The notes: a model not told the origin generated them from the letters alone. Shown: positions 17,352 through 27,003, counted from the first letter of the stretch. The stretch is DNA of 64,000 nucleotides from Pedobacter kyonggii (GCF_004310665.1 NZ_SIXF01000003.1:249087-313086); one strand, 5' to 3'. Made by a program: numbers and translations.

Positions 17352-18893
17352 ATGAAAAATACAAAATATATAATCCTGTTTGCCGCACTGGTTTTTACTA
17401 CCGTTAGCTGCAAAAAGTTCCTTAATGTTACTCCTATTGAAGCCCAATCTGGTAACAATTTTTGGAAATCGCGTGAAGATGTAGAAGGGTTTACAAATGG
17501 CATTTATGCACGTTTAAGATCAAAAGTAGCGGGTACACCACAGTTTTTTAACGGCGATGACAGAGCATTTTTCCCTGCATTGGAAATAAGGGGCAATAAT
17601 GTGCAGGTAAATAGTTTGGATAACGATGGTTCCAATACGTTTACTGCCCTTAGTGGTAATAATATGAAATTTATTCTTAACAATACCGGAAGGTACAACA
17701 GCATGATGAAAAACATTATGAGTTGGAAAGAGTGGTATGATATTATAGCGGCATCGAACATACTTTACTTCGAAATTGATAGAGTACCTTCAGCCAGCTT
17801 ACCCGAAGCTGATAAAAAACGATATAAAGCTGAAGCTGTATTCTTGCGCAATTTAAGCTATATGTTTATCTGCAAGTTATTTGGCGATGCAGTTTATTAT
17901 ACTGAAGCTTACCATAGCAGTCCATTAGCTAGGATCTCGCAGGTAACGGTAATGAATAATTGTATTGCGGATATGACAGCGGCAAAAAATGATCTTCCAA
18001 TTATCTACAACGATGCTTCATCTAATGGTTTCAGACCAACAAGAGCATCGGCGGTTGCATTGTTAATGCATTTGAATATGTGGGCTGCAGCTTGGGATGG
18101 TGCAGGTAAAACAAAGTATTATGAAGGAGTAAAAACACTGGCAGCTGAATTGGATACTTACACCAGTTATAAGATTTTGCCTATTACGCCTGAAAATACA
18201 TTAAAGATTTTCAAAGGAAGAAGTACAGAAAATCTATTCGGTATTTTGCAAGATTTTAACTATGGTGAAGGCTTTTCTTTGCCAGCAGGTTTCTCTTATT
18301 ATTTTGCACGTTACCCTTATCAGGGTAATGTAAACAAAACATCAAGCGCTATGGCTTATCTCAGAGATTACATTACCAAGCTTTTCCCAGCAGGAACTAC
18401 AGATGCTAGGTTGACTAATTGGTTCGAAAATTATGATGCAGGATCTGGTAATTTCCAGTTTAAAAAATTCGCAAATGTGTATACAACTGGATCAGGTAAT
18501 GCAATAACAGTAACCAGCGATGATAGTGCTATTGTTTTCAGATTGCCAGATTGTTATTTGCTAACTGCTGAAGCTTTAGCCGAACTAGGAGATGATAATG
18601 GAGCAAAAGATTTTGCCAATAGGGTAACAATCGCAGCCAATGCACCACTAATTATAAAAGATGGGCAGGAATTGAAAGACGAAATTTATAAAGAAAGATG
18701 CAGGGAACTGATTGGCGAGGGGCAGTTCTTCTTTGATCTGGTTAGAACAAAGAGAGTAGTAAATTCCGATTTTACAAAATCGCCTATATCAGTAGGTAAC
18801 CTAAACGCTGGTGCCTGGACATGGCCACTTAGCATTAGTGCTGCCGAGCGTAGCGCAAACCCAAATTTAATTGGTAATAATTTTTGGAATTAA
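17352..18893 (+). CDS. SusD/RagB-family surface glycan-binding lipoprotein 2
   Basis: A 513-residue lipoprotein. I chose ATG 17352 because it gives a standard lipoprotein signal (TTVSCKK, Cys20) and avoids overlap with susC2; an in-frame start at 17325 exists. SusD features include EAQSGNNFWKSREDVEGFTN at the N-terminal side, DCYLLTAEALAELGD in the TPR part, and the C-terminal KERCRELIGEGQFFFDLVR. It is the partner of SusC transporter 2. The next gene (FAS1 2) starts 5 bp after the stop. Confidence 0.93.
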   Translation: MKNTKYIILFAALVFTTVSCKKFLNVTPIEAQSGNNFWKSREDVEGFTNGIYARLRSKVAGTPQFFNGDDRAFFPALEIRGNNVQVNSLDNDGSNTFTALSGNNMKFILNNTGRYNSMMKNIMSWKEWYDIIAASNILYFEIDRVPSASLPEADKKRYKAEAVFLRNLSYMFICKLFGDAVYYTEAYHSSPLARISQVTVMNNCIADMTAAKNDLPIIYNDASSNGFRPTRASAVALLMHLNMWAAAWDGAGKTKYYEGVKTLAAELDTYTSYKILPITPENTLKIFKGRSTENLFGILQDFNYGEGFSLPAGFSYYFARYPYQGNVNKTSSAMAYLRDYITKLFPAGTTDARLTNWFENYDAGSGNFQFKKFANVYTTGSGNAITVTSDDSAIVFRLPDCYLLTAEALAELGDDNGAKDFANRVTIAANAPLIIKDGQELKDEIYKERCRELIGEGQFFFDLVRTKRVVNSDFTKSPISVGNLNAGAWTWPLSISAAERSANPNLIGNNFWN

Positions 18894-18898
18894 TAGAT

Positions 18899-19648
18899 AT
18901 GATGATGAACAACAAACATAAAACTCTGCTATTCTCACTAATCTGTATCTTATCAGTATTAGCTGGCTGTAAAAAGTACTATATGGAAACGGGGATTAGT
19001 GATGCAAAATACAGCGGCAATATTATGCAGTACATGGAGACAAAGAAACCGTTTTTTGATTCGACCTTAACTGTGATTAAACTGGCTGGTTTGGCTGATG
19101 TGATAAGCAATGAAAACATTACATTTTTTGCACCACCAAGTGGATCTATTTTTAAATCGGTTAAACGCTTAAATGTAGAATTGCGTGTAAACGGTAAAGA
19201 TACTGTTTCTCAATTATCACAGATAAAGCCAGAAGTATGGAAGAACATACTTTCTCAATATATTTTTAAAGGTGCAAACCGCTTGAAAGATTATCCACAG
19301 CGCGATACTTTATCTTATTTGGCTTATCCTGGTCAAGGGTACACCTCTTATGGAGGAAGGATTATGAATGTTGGTGTAATTTTTAATGATGCAGTGGTTT
19401 ACAACGATAAAGGTGCCGAAATTTCAAGAGTATCATATGCAGGTTACCGTCAATTGTATTTGGCTTATATTCCCGACCTGTCCAATCCGCAGGTATCGCT
19501 GGTGAATATTCCTATTGCTACTTCAGATATACAGCCCACTAATGGCGTTTTACACGTATTAAATAAGTTCAAACATAATTTTGGCTTTAATACGAATATT
19601 TTTATCGAACAGGCAATATCAGCAGGTATTAGTCCAAAAACACAATAG
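18899..19648 (+). CDS. Fasciclin (FAS1) domain lipoprotein 2
   Basis: A lipoprotein of 249 residues from ATG 18899 (MMMNNKHK; alternative starts at 18902 and 18905); lipobox LAGC, Cys24. The FAS1-like body includes FDSTLTVIKLAGLADVISN, NITFFAPPSGSIFKSV, then WKNILSQYIFKGANRL, ending TNGVLHVLNKFKHNFGF. It is equivalent in position and architecture to the FAS1 lipoprotein at 12416. The duplication of SusC-SusD-FAS1 in one operon suggests FAS1 is a functional part of each uptake complex; this is inference. Confidence 0.75.
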   Translation: MMMNNKHKTLLFSLICILSVLAGCKKYYMETGISDAKYSGNIMQYMETKKPFFDSTLTVIKLAGLADVISNENITFFAPPSGSIFKSVKRLNVELRVNGKDTVSQLSQIKPEVWKNILSQYIFKGANRLKDYPQRDTLSYLAYPGQGYTSYGGRIMNVGVIFNDAVVYNDKGAEISRVSYAGYRQLYLAYIPDLSNPQVSLVNIPIATSDIQPTNGVLHVLNKFKHNFGFNTNIFIEQAISAGISPKTQ

Positions 19649-19678
19649 ATCTATTGTTTTACCCATAAATTGAATAAA

Positions 19679-21352
19679 ATGTTAAATAACATAAGATATA
19701 AATTTAAGCTGTTTTTGTTCGGAGCAACATGTTTAACAACAGCTTTGGTTTCCTGCCAAAAGGAAAAAGGACTTACCGAAGATCCTTATGCTGGCGGTAA
19801 GAAACCATTGGATCTAACCTTTGTTTCCAAAGCAATCGATCCAGATGTGGTAAATGCAGGTGATGTTTTAAGTGTAAAGGTGAAAGGCCTTAATAAATAC
19901 ATTAACGATTTTAAGGTTTATGTAAATGAAATTGAGGCCGAAGTGCTTACTGCTTCTACAAATGATACTACCTTAACTTTTAAAGTTCCGTTAACAGCGA
20001 GTACAGGCAGTATGTGGATTACTTCGCAAGGGCAAAGTTTTTTTGGCCCTATTGTTAAAGTAGGAGGTAAACTGAGTGTAGATGCCAGTTGGAAAGTAAT
20101 TAATGGGGCAACAAATACTACAGGTATTAGCACTATTTTTGATATTGAGTCTTTACCTGGTGGTAACTTCTTTGTTGGCGGGGCATTTAACGATTTTGAA
20201 TTAAAAGGAACCGAAAAGCTGCCTATTGGGGGCATTGCTCAAATTCTAGGCGATGGTACTTACTCAACAAGTGGTGTTTCTTTTGGTAAAGGTGCTGGAG
20301 GCGCAGGAAAAATGATCTATTCAATTACCAGAATACCTACAGGGGGGCAAGCTGGTAAATATATTATTGGAGGAAGCTTTACAGCCTTTAATTCTACACG
20401 TACAAACCGCCAAACGTTAAGCAATGTTGCTAGGTTAAATACCAACGGATCATTAGATAGTTTGATCCTCAGGGATGTGATTAATCCAAAACCACAAGAA
20501 ACCTATAAAAATGGCGATACCATTAGCGCATTTAATGCAGGTGTAGATGGAATGGTTAGAAAAACCTTCGTATTTAATGAGCAGGTTTATATTGTAGGGA
20601 ATTTTAATTATTACAGAAGGATGTATTTACCAAATTCTAGCTATGATGAGAAAGTTTACGATTATACCCGGATGCGCCAGATGGTACGGGTAAATATGGA
20701 TGGTACAATGGATTCAACCTTCCATTATAACAAATCTACCCGTCAAAGTGCGGCTGCAGCTGGTGGCGTTATTTTAGATGCAATGATGCAGGCTGATGGA
20801 AAGTTGATTTTGGTGGGCACTTTTAGTGCATTTAATGGGGTGCCAGCTAACAGAATTGTAAGACTGAACTTAGATGGAAGCGTAGATAATAGCTTTAATG
20901 TAGGTTCGGGTGCCAATAGTGATATTATTTCCATTAGATATAATGCTACAACCAATAAAATTGTAATAGGGGGAACCTTTACCAGTTTTAATGGTAAAAC
21001 AGCTTCAGGCGTTAATCTGTTAAATGCCGATGGCTCTAACGTCACTACCTTTAATGCACAGGCCATAACCGGCGGTATAACTAATTTTGTGGGCCAGCTT
21101 AACAACGGGAAAATAATTGTAAGTGGCTCTTTTAATAAATATGGAGATTATTTGCGGCAGGGTTTTATGGTTTTGGAAGCCAATGGTCAGCTGGCAGTTG
21201 GGTATAATAATACCGGAGGTTTTCAGGGTAATATTTACGATATGGTAGAAAACACAACTTCTACTGGTTCGCAAGTGATTTTAGTAGGCGATATTTTGCG
21301 TTTCAACAGTACTTTGCCGCACAATCTATTGCGCCTAAATTTTTCGAATTGA
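19679..21352 (+). CDS. Lipoprotein with TIG/DUF5008-like domain and delta-60 repeat propeller
   Basis: A 557-residue lipoprotein from ATG 19679 (a TTG start at 19670 is less likely); lipobox LVSC, Cys26. An N-terminal immunoglobulin-like TIG/IPT-type domain covers about 40-125 (PDVVNAGDVLSVKVKGLNKY, then LTFKVPLTASTGSMWITSQG). After it come delta-60 repeats typical of beta-propellers, for example IIGGSFTAFNSTRTN, LVGTFSAFNGVPANR and VIGGTFTSFNGKTASG, each followed by RLNxDGS-type turns. Such proteins are probably surface glycan-binding proteins in SusCD loci, filling the slot of SusE/SusF. No enzyme motif is seen. Confidence 0.75.
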   Translation: MLNNIRYKFKLFLFGATCLTTALVSCQKEKGLTEDPYAGGKKPLDLTFVSKAIDPDVVNAGDVLSVKVKGLNKYINDFKVYVNEIEAEVLTASTNDTTLTFKVPLTASTGSMWITSQGQSFFGPIVKVGGKLSVDASWKVINGATNTTGISTIFDIESLPGGNFFVGGAFNDFELKGTEKLPIGGIAQILGDGTYSTSGVSFGKGAGGAGKMIYSITRIPTGGQAGKYIIGGSFTAFNSTRTNRQTLSNVARLNTNGSLDSLILRDVINPKPQETYKNGDTISAFNAGVDGMVRKTFVFNEQVYIVGNFNYYRRMYLPNSSYDEKVYDYTRMRQMVRVNMDGTMDSTFHYNKSTRQSAAAAGGVILDAMMQADGKLILVGTFSAFNGVPANRIVRLNLDGSVDNSFNVGSGANSDIISIRYNATTNKIVIGGTFTSFNGKTASGVNLLNADGSNVTTFNAQAITGGITNFVGQLNNGKIIVSGSFNKYGDYLRQGFMVLEANGQLAVGYNNTGGFQGNIYDMVENTTSTGSQVILVGDILRFNSTLPHNLLRLNFSN

Positions 21353-21372
21353 TCAATATAGTTTCAAACATA

Positions 21373-23112
21373 ATGAATATGAAAAAAGGATTTACATTAA
21401 CCATAACCCTAAAATATTTAGGCCTGGCCTTTGTATTTGGCTGTTTCCTTATCGCCACTGGGTGTAATAAGGGTTTCGAAAATACACTGCCACAAAGTTT
21501 TAGAAACGATACAGCAGGTTTAGGAGCAGGGAAAAGGGTACTTTACATCGTTTTAGATGGTGTAACAGGTACGGCAGTAAAAACACTTGCACCTACCAAT
21601 ATAGCTCAGATTAATGCAAAAGCTACCTATACCTATGATGGTTTGGCCGATAACAAATACAATGTTATTACCAATGCATCAGCCTGGACAACCATGTTAA
21701 CGGGTTACGATTATACTAAACATAATGTAACCGCTGAAGATTTTACGGGTTTAAACTTACAAGCTACTCCTACAATCTTTACACGGATTAATAGTTCAAT
21801 CAACAATGCCAGAACAGTTTCAATTGCATCAACAACTGTTTTTAACGATAGACTAGCGACAGATGCAACGGTAAAACAGAATGTATCTGATGATGCTGCA
21901 GTAAAAGTAGGAGTAGTTGCCGAGTTAGCTAGCAACAACCCATCAATGATAGTTGCGCAGTTTCACAGTGCCGAAACTGCTGGTGCAGCCAACGGTTACA
22001 CTGCAAGCACCCCTGCGTATGCAGCAGCCATACAAAGCATAGATGGTTATATTGGCGAAATATTAACAGCACTAAAAGCTAGAAAAGGTTATTCTGGCGA
22101 AAACTGGCTGGTTATAATTGCCTCTAATAAGGGGGGTGGCCAATCTGGAGGCGTAGTAGGTTCAAATATTTTTAATGACCCTTCGCGAAATGCTTATATC
22201 GCGTTTTACAATCCACGGTTTTCTTCAGTAAAAATTGCACAACCAGATCCAAATAGTTATCCATTTGTAGGTACAGCCCCTCGTTTTATTGCTACAACTG
22301 CTACGAATGTTACCGCTATACAGAATAATACAGCAATAGGTAATTTTGGTACCACTGGCAATTTTACTTTTATGTTCAAATTTAGGGATGATTATGGACA
22401 GGCAAATTATTACCCTATGTTCTTGGCAAAAAGAAGTGCTTTTAATTCTGTTTCATCTACAGGTTGGGGCTTTCTTTTTGGTGGCAATAGTGCGCAGTTA
22501 GATTGGGGAGGTACTCCGCGCCCAGGCTTTGGTATCGATATCCGTGACGGACGCTGGCACACTGTAGCCTTTACCATTGGCCTGTTAAACGGTGTAAGAA
22601 CACTTACGCTATATGTTGATGGGCTAACCAGGTATTCAGGATCTATAAACGGAAGAAATATAGATAACAACATTCCACTTAGGTTAGGAGGGGATGTAGG
22701 AACTGATGGTAATACACAAACCAATCTTTTAATCAGGGATGTTGCCTTGTTTAATGTAACCATGTCTGCTACAGAAGTAGCTGCAATAATGAGAACACAG
22801 ATAAAATCTACTACACCATTTTTTAGTAACCTGTTGGGTTTTTGGCCAGGAAATGAAACAAGCGGTACGGCCATGTTAGATCAATCTGGAAAAGGAAATA
22901 ATTTCACTTATAGCAGTAATGTGGCCTTTGCGCAGTTCGAAGAAATTTCGCCTAATGTCTCTCCAGATATTTCACCTGCTGCCTACCTTTCTGTGCCAAA
23001 TGGTGTTGATATCCCAATGCTTATTTACAACTGGTTAAATATTGCCGTTTCTCCTCAATGGGGTTTGATGGGTAGATTGTATAGTCCAACAGTATCATTA
23101 CCAACTAATTAA
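21373..23112 (+). CDS. Alkaline-phosphatase-fold lipoprotein with C-terminal LamG (DUF4983-type) domain 1; probably inactive
   Basis: A 579-residue lipoprotein from ATG 21373 (an upstream TTG at 21349 is also in frame); Cys31 (ATGCNKG). Residues about 55-270 follow the type I phosphodiesterase/alkaline phosphatase superfamily (KRVLYIVLDGVTGTAV; D62). Expected catalytic positions are altered: the nucleophile region reads NASAWTTMLTG with no serine or threonine at the expected place, the D-x-x-GH segment reads AETAGAANG, and the DHG metal site reads SNKGG. A concanavalin-like LamG domain follows (about 310-480). A paralogue lies two genes downstream. I read it as a binding protein derived from an enzyme. 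Confidence 0.7.
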   Translation: MNMKKGFTLTITLKYLGLAFVFGCFLIATGCNKGFENTLPQSFRNDTAGLGAGKRVLYIVLDGVTGTAVKTLAPTNIAQINAKATYTYDGLADNKYNVITNASAWTTMLTGYDYTKHNVTAEDFTGLNLQATPTIFTRINSSINNARTVSIASTTVFNDRLATDATVKQNVSDDAAVKVGVVAELASNNPSMIVAQFHSAETAGAANGYTASTPAYAAAIQSIDGYIGEILTALKARKGYSGENWLVIIASNKGGGQSGGVVGSNIFNDPSRNAYIAFYNPRFSSVKIAQPDPNSYPFVGTAPRFIATTATNVTAIQNNTAIGNFGTTGNFTFMFKFRDDYGQANYYPMFLAKRSAFNSVSSTGWGFLFGGNSAQLDWGGTPRPGFGIDIRDGRWHTVAFTIGLLNGVRTLTLYVDGLTRYSGSINGRNIDNNIPLRLGGDVGTDGNTQTNLLIRDVALFNVTMSATEVAAIMRTQIKSTTPFFSNLLGFWPGNETSGTAMLDQSGKGNNFTYSSNVAFAQFEEISPNVSPDISPAAYLSVPNGVDIPMLIYNWLNIAVSPQWGLMGRLYSPTVSLPTN

Positions 23113-23129
23113 CTTTAAATCTTGATAAA

Positions 23130-25070
23130 ATGAAATTTAATCAGTTAACTAAAATATTTGGCCTATCTCTTCTAGTGGTATTAACTGCTTGTAAAAAGTA
23201 TGGCTATGAGATTCAGGATGGTTATCCAGACAACTCACAGAATGTGGCCGAAGGAACTATTGATACCAATATGAAGGTAATCGATAAATCTATGTACGGT
23301 AAAGCAAGAGTATTTCCTGGTTTGGTAGATCAGTCTGAACCTAGGGTAAAAGATGTTCAGTTTACGCTGGATCTGAACTTTACCGATCAGACTTCACAAA
23401 ATTTAAGAATCTCGGTTGCACCTTCGCCACAGTATAGCACGGGCTTTTATGCAGCACCTGGAGAACTAATCAAAATTGTAGTGCCGGCAGGTGTGGATGG
23501 ACTAACCGTACAAATTGGTGCTCATACCGATGATCTTTCTGGTAAATCTACCTTACTGCGCGATCCTGTAATTTATAATAGAAAGCAATTGGTTTCGGGT
23601 GTAAATTATGTGCGTAATCTTTACGGCGGACATATTTATATCTTGGCAACTTTTGCCTATGCTAATCCTGTTACATTTACCATAACTGGAGCTTGTGTAT
23701 CGCCTGATTTTATTTTAGGACAAACAACCGATGAAGCTTGGTTGGCCAAAGTAAAAGCATCAGCTGTGCCTTGGCTTGAGTTAAGAACTAAACGTGTCAT
23801 CTTTACCATTCCAAGAGATAAAGTACTGGCTACATTAAACTCGTCAGAGCCTTTCACCAATCCTACTTTAGCAATGACCAAATGGAATGATGTATTTGAC
23901 TTGGATTATAATGCTTGGATGGGCTTATCAGATAATGCGCCTGATATCAGAGACCGTAGTCCACAAAGTCAGTGGCGAGGAGTATTAGATATTCAACTTT
24001 CATTAGGTTATGGTCACTCTGGCTTTCCTTTTGTAGGCCAAAACGATAGTGAATGGTTTAAAAGCTTTACCAGCGTGAATAATCTAAATACCAGTAATGG
24101 CCAATGGGGTTCATATCATGAGTTTGGTCATAACTGCCAACAACCTGGTGTCTGGAGCTGGAGCACACTGGGTGAAACAACCAATAACTTGTTTAGCTTT
24201 AAAGTAGCCAACAGAATTGGTGCCAATTATAATATCCTGCATCCAGCGGTGTCAAGTGGCTTTCCTCAGGCAATTACTTATGCCACTACTGCAGGTACTA
24301 AGAATTTCGATACCGATGCGGCAATCAACGATCCATTTAAAAGGATGACACCTTTTGTGCAGATTTTTGAGAAATACGGATATGGTGCAATGACTTATCT
24401 TTATAGCCAAGCCCGTCATGCAGACAGATTGAATTCGAGCGATATTACCAAGCATAATTTTGTGTACGAAAAGCTTTCTGATTATACCCAAACAGACTTA
24501 TCTCCATTTTTTGGGGCTTGGGGTATTTTAATCAGCGATGCGGTTGTAGCTAAAGTTGCGGCAAAGTATCCGACCTTAAAAACTGCTATATGGACTTATA
24601 ATCCACTAAACAAAACAGGTGGTACTGGTACTATTACTTATTCTACTACCGTGGTATCGGTAAGTTCTACTCAATCTGGTGATGGAACAAACGCTGCTCT
24701 GGTTGATGGTGTGGTTTCTGCTGCATCTTACTGGCATTCTAAATATTCATCTCCAACCGCTGCTGAAACTTTTCCTATAAGCATTGTATTAGGTACTGGG
24801 TCGCCAATACCAATTTCAATTAAAGGAGTAACTTTTGCGCAAAGACAAAATAATTCAGCTGGTTATGTAAAAGATGTAGAAATATTTACCAGTAACGATA
24901 ATGTAAATTATGTAAGCGTAGGTACCACAACTTTACCTCAAAATACCGCAGTTTACAACTTTAACTTTCCAGGTGGAAATGTAAGCACGAAGTTTGTCAA
25001 AGTGGTAATTAAAAACGGTGCTAATGCTGTTTATGCCAACTTATCAGAGTGTAATCTTATTAAACCTTAA
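23130..25070 (+). CDS. Surface M60-family zinc metallopeptidase 1 (lipoprotein)
   Basis: A 646-residue lipoprotein (LTAC, Cys21). The N-terminal part (YSTGFYAAPGELIKIVVPAG, then VQIGAHTDDL) is the accessory barrel seen before M60 catalytic domains. The catalytic signature is HEFGH at 330-334 with the third zinc ligand at E349 (LGETTNN), fitting HExxH-x(8-28)-E. The C-terminal about 130 residues (VVSAASYWHSKYSSPTAAET onward) look like an F5/8-type C (discoidin) carbohydrate-binding domain. M60 enzymes cleave glycosylated proteins such as mucins. As a lipoprotein it probably acts at the cell surface, beside the SusCD complexes. Confidence 0.88.
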   Translation: MKFNQLTKIFGLSLLVVLTACKKYGYEIQDGYPDNSQNVAEGTIDTNMKVIDKSMYGKARVFPGLVDQSEPRVKDVQFTLDLNFTDQTSQNLRISVAPSPQYSTGFYAAPGELIKIVVPAGVDGLTVQIGAHTDDLSGKSTLLRDPVIYNRKQLVSGVNYVRNLYGGHIYILATFAYANPVTFTITGACVSPDFILGQTTDEAWLAKVKASAVPWLELRTKRVIFTIPRDKVLATLNSSEPFTNPTLAMTKWNDVFDLDYNAWMGLSDNAPDIRDRSPQSQWRGVLDIQLSLGYGHSGFPFVGQNDSEWFKSFTSVNNLNTSNGQWGSYHEFGHNCQQPGVWSWSTLGETTNNLFSFKVANRIGANYNILHPAVSSGFPQAITYATTAGTKNFDTDAAINDPFKRMTPFVQIFEKYGYGAMTYLYSQARHADRLNSSDITKHNFVYEKLSDYTQTDLSPFFGAWGILISDAVVAKVAAKYPTLKTAIWTYNPLNKTGGTGTITYSTTVVSVSSTQSGDGTNAALVDGVVSAASYWHSKYSSPTAAETFPISIVLGTGSPIPISIKGVTFAQRQNNSAGYVKDVEIFTSNDNVNYVSVGTTTLPQNTAVYNFNFPGGNVSTKFVKVVIKNGANAVYANLSECNLIKP

Positions 25071-25082
25071 TGGCGCTTTATT

Positions 25083-26789
25083 ATGAAAATTAACAACAAA
25101 ATATACAATATCATCCTTCTTAGTTTTTGCGCAGTAGGCATACTGGGCTACATGGGATGTAAGAAATACAATAACCCACCAGCAATATACCAAGAGCTAA
25201 AAAATCTCACGGTTGGTCAGCGTAAGGTTTTGGTAATCAGTATTGATGGTTTAACGGGGTCTGAGTTGCAGACTGTTGCGCCAACCAATATTGCAACCTT
25301 GCAAAAAAACTCGAAGTATTCTTATAATACTTTAAAAACGGCTTCTGATGCTGCAGGATGGGTATCAATGTTAACGGGTACAGGTTTTTCAAAACATCAG
25401 ATCAGTAATGATAATTTTGAACGTACTCAAGATCCGAATAGTGATGACCATGCAGCTATCGTATCTTACCGCAACGTATTCGATTACGTAACCCAGTATA
25501 AATCTGTAAAAACAGCTTTGGTTACCCCTTGGGCTAACTTACGCAGTTACATGCGTAATGCAGATTTTTTACCTGTAGTGTCGACCGATTTAGCCGTTAA
25601 AGACAGTACAGTAAATATCTTAACCAACCAAGCAGGTTTAGGTATCATGTTTGTTAATTTTAGAGAGGTAGAAGCTGCTGGTGCTAACGGCGGCTTTATT
25701 GCAACCAATACCAATTATAAAAATGCCATTGTAAAAGCTGACGAATATGTTGGTAATATTTTAACAGCCTTAAAGGCAAGAAAAAATTTCGCAAACGAAG
25801 ATTGGCTGGTAGTAGTTACCAGTAATCATGGTGGTAGCAGTGCTAATCCTACCAACGGTTTCACTCTAGCATATAATCCTGCTTTTAAGCCTTTCGAATT
25901 AAAAAAATCAGGTTTTAATCCTGTACTTTTTAGCACCACCTCATCAAAGGCTGAAGTACCTGCTGACAATAGCCTTTATGATGTTGGAGATACTAAGAGT
26001 ATTACTGTTCAAATGGATGTTAAATTTAATAGTACAAACGTTAACTACCCAACTTTCTTTAGCAAAAGCACAAATTTGACTGGTTCTAACATTACGGGTT
26101 GGCAATGGGGGCATTACGGCGACAAATGGTTGGTTACTGTAGGGGGCTCTGCAAATGGCGGATCGGGAAAACAGGAAATAGTTGCAACAACTGCACCAGG
26201 TACAGATTGGCATACGCTGACAATGAGTATCAATACCACGGTTAATGCACAAGGAGTAGCAACAGCAAGATCGCTTAAAGTTTATACTGATGGAAAATTG
26301 GAAGCAACTGCTGATATTTTAGCTAAAAAAAGTTTAACCACATCAGAATTACTTAGAGTTGGTCACAGAAAAGGTGATACAGATACTCCTACACCTTTTT
26401 ATGGAGCAAACCTATCGTTTTTTAATGTGGCTTTAAGTGATGCAGTTATAAAAGCAAACGTTGGCCTTAAAGACATAACCCAACACCCTAATTACGCTAA
26501 TTTAGTAGGTTTTTGGCCTATGGATGAAGGAACTGAGGGAACGTTTTTCAATAAGGCACCTGTTGGTTACAATATGTCGCTATCTGGTGTTTATAACTGG
26601 GTAAATTTAGCCGCATTGTTTCCTCCGGGAACAACGCCAGAACCTGTAACATCATCTTTATCAATTCCATCTACAGTGAGTGATATATCTGCATTAACCA
26701 TGTATTGGATGAATATCAATATCCTTCCTGATTTCGGCTTTGATGGTAAACCTTACCTTAAAAACTTTGAAATAGAATTTTTAAAATAG
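25083..26789 (+). CDS. Alkaline-phosphatase-fold lipoprotein with C-terminal LamG (DUF4983-type) domain 2; probably inactive
   Basis: A 568-residue lipoprotein (LGYMGC, Cys26), paralogous to the product of 21373-23112. Its N-terminal metal-binding aspartate is kept (VLVISIDGLTG, D55). The nucleophile region reads SDAAGWVSMLTG, with D89 where related enzymes carry serine or threonine. The D-x-x-GH segment reads VEAAGANGG and the DHG site reads SNHGG (N248, H249), so most metal ligands are absent. A LamG-like domain follows (about 295-460). It is the last gene of the 19 kb operon, followed by a clear terminator. Confidence 0.7.
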   Translation: MKINNKIYNIILLSFCAVGILGYMGCKKYNNPPAIYQELKNLTVGQRKVLVISIDGLTGSELQTVAPTNIATLQKNSKYSYNTLKTASDAAGWVSMLTGTGFSKHQISNDNFERTQDPNSDDHAAIVSYRNVFDYVTQYKSVKTALVTPWANLRSYMRNADFLPVVSTDLAVKDSTVNILTNQAGLGIMFVNFREVEAAGANGGFIATNTNYKNAIVKADEYVGNILTALKARKNFANEDWLVVVTSNHGGSSANPTNGFTLAYNPAFKPFELKKSGFNPVLFSTTSSKAEVPADNSLYDVGDTKSITVQMDVKFNSTNVNYPTFFSKSTNLTGSNITGWQWGHYGDKWLVTVGGSANGGSGKQEIVATTAPGTDWHTLTMSINTTVNAQGVATARSLKVYTDGKLEATADILAKKSLTTSELLRVGHRKGDTDTPTPFYGANLSFFNVALSDAVIKANVGLKDITQHPNYANLVGFWPMDEGTEGTFFNKAPVGYNMSLSGVYNWVNLAALFPPGTTPEPVTSSLSIPSTVSDISALTMYWMNINILPDFGFDGKPYLKNFEIEFLK

Positions 26790-26805
26790 TAGTAGTTTAG
26801 TTAGT

Positions 26806-26842
26806 AAAACCCTTTCCGCCAGAGGTGGCAAAGGGTTTTTTC
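26806..26842 (+). terminator. Rho-independent terminator of the SusCD operon
   Basis: AAAACCCTTT (26806-26815) pairs exactly with AAAGGGTTTT (26830-26839), with an inner GCC/GGT stem and an AGA loop, followed by a run of T. It lies 17 bp after the stop of the last operon gene and separates it from the GH2 unit. Confidence 0.85.
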
Positions 26843-26920
26843 TGTTTTATGCTATATCCAAAGCGACAACAGACGTGAATTATACCTATAAACTAACTGC
26901 TCGGTAACATATTTAAAACT

Positions 26921-26930
26921 CAAACGTTTG
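26921..26930. promoter_or_regulatory. LacI-type operator candidate 3 (before GH2)
   Basis: CAAACGTTTG followed by CGC, the same 13 bases as at 7141-7153. It lies 74 bp upstream of the beta-galactosidase start, linking control of this unit with the SusCD operon. Confidence 0.6.
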
Positions 26931-27003
26931 CGCTAAAACATTTTCATCATTATCAGCCAATCATCAGTAATTTGGAGCAGCAAACCAAAATTATACACAC
27001 AAA

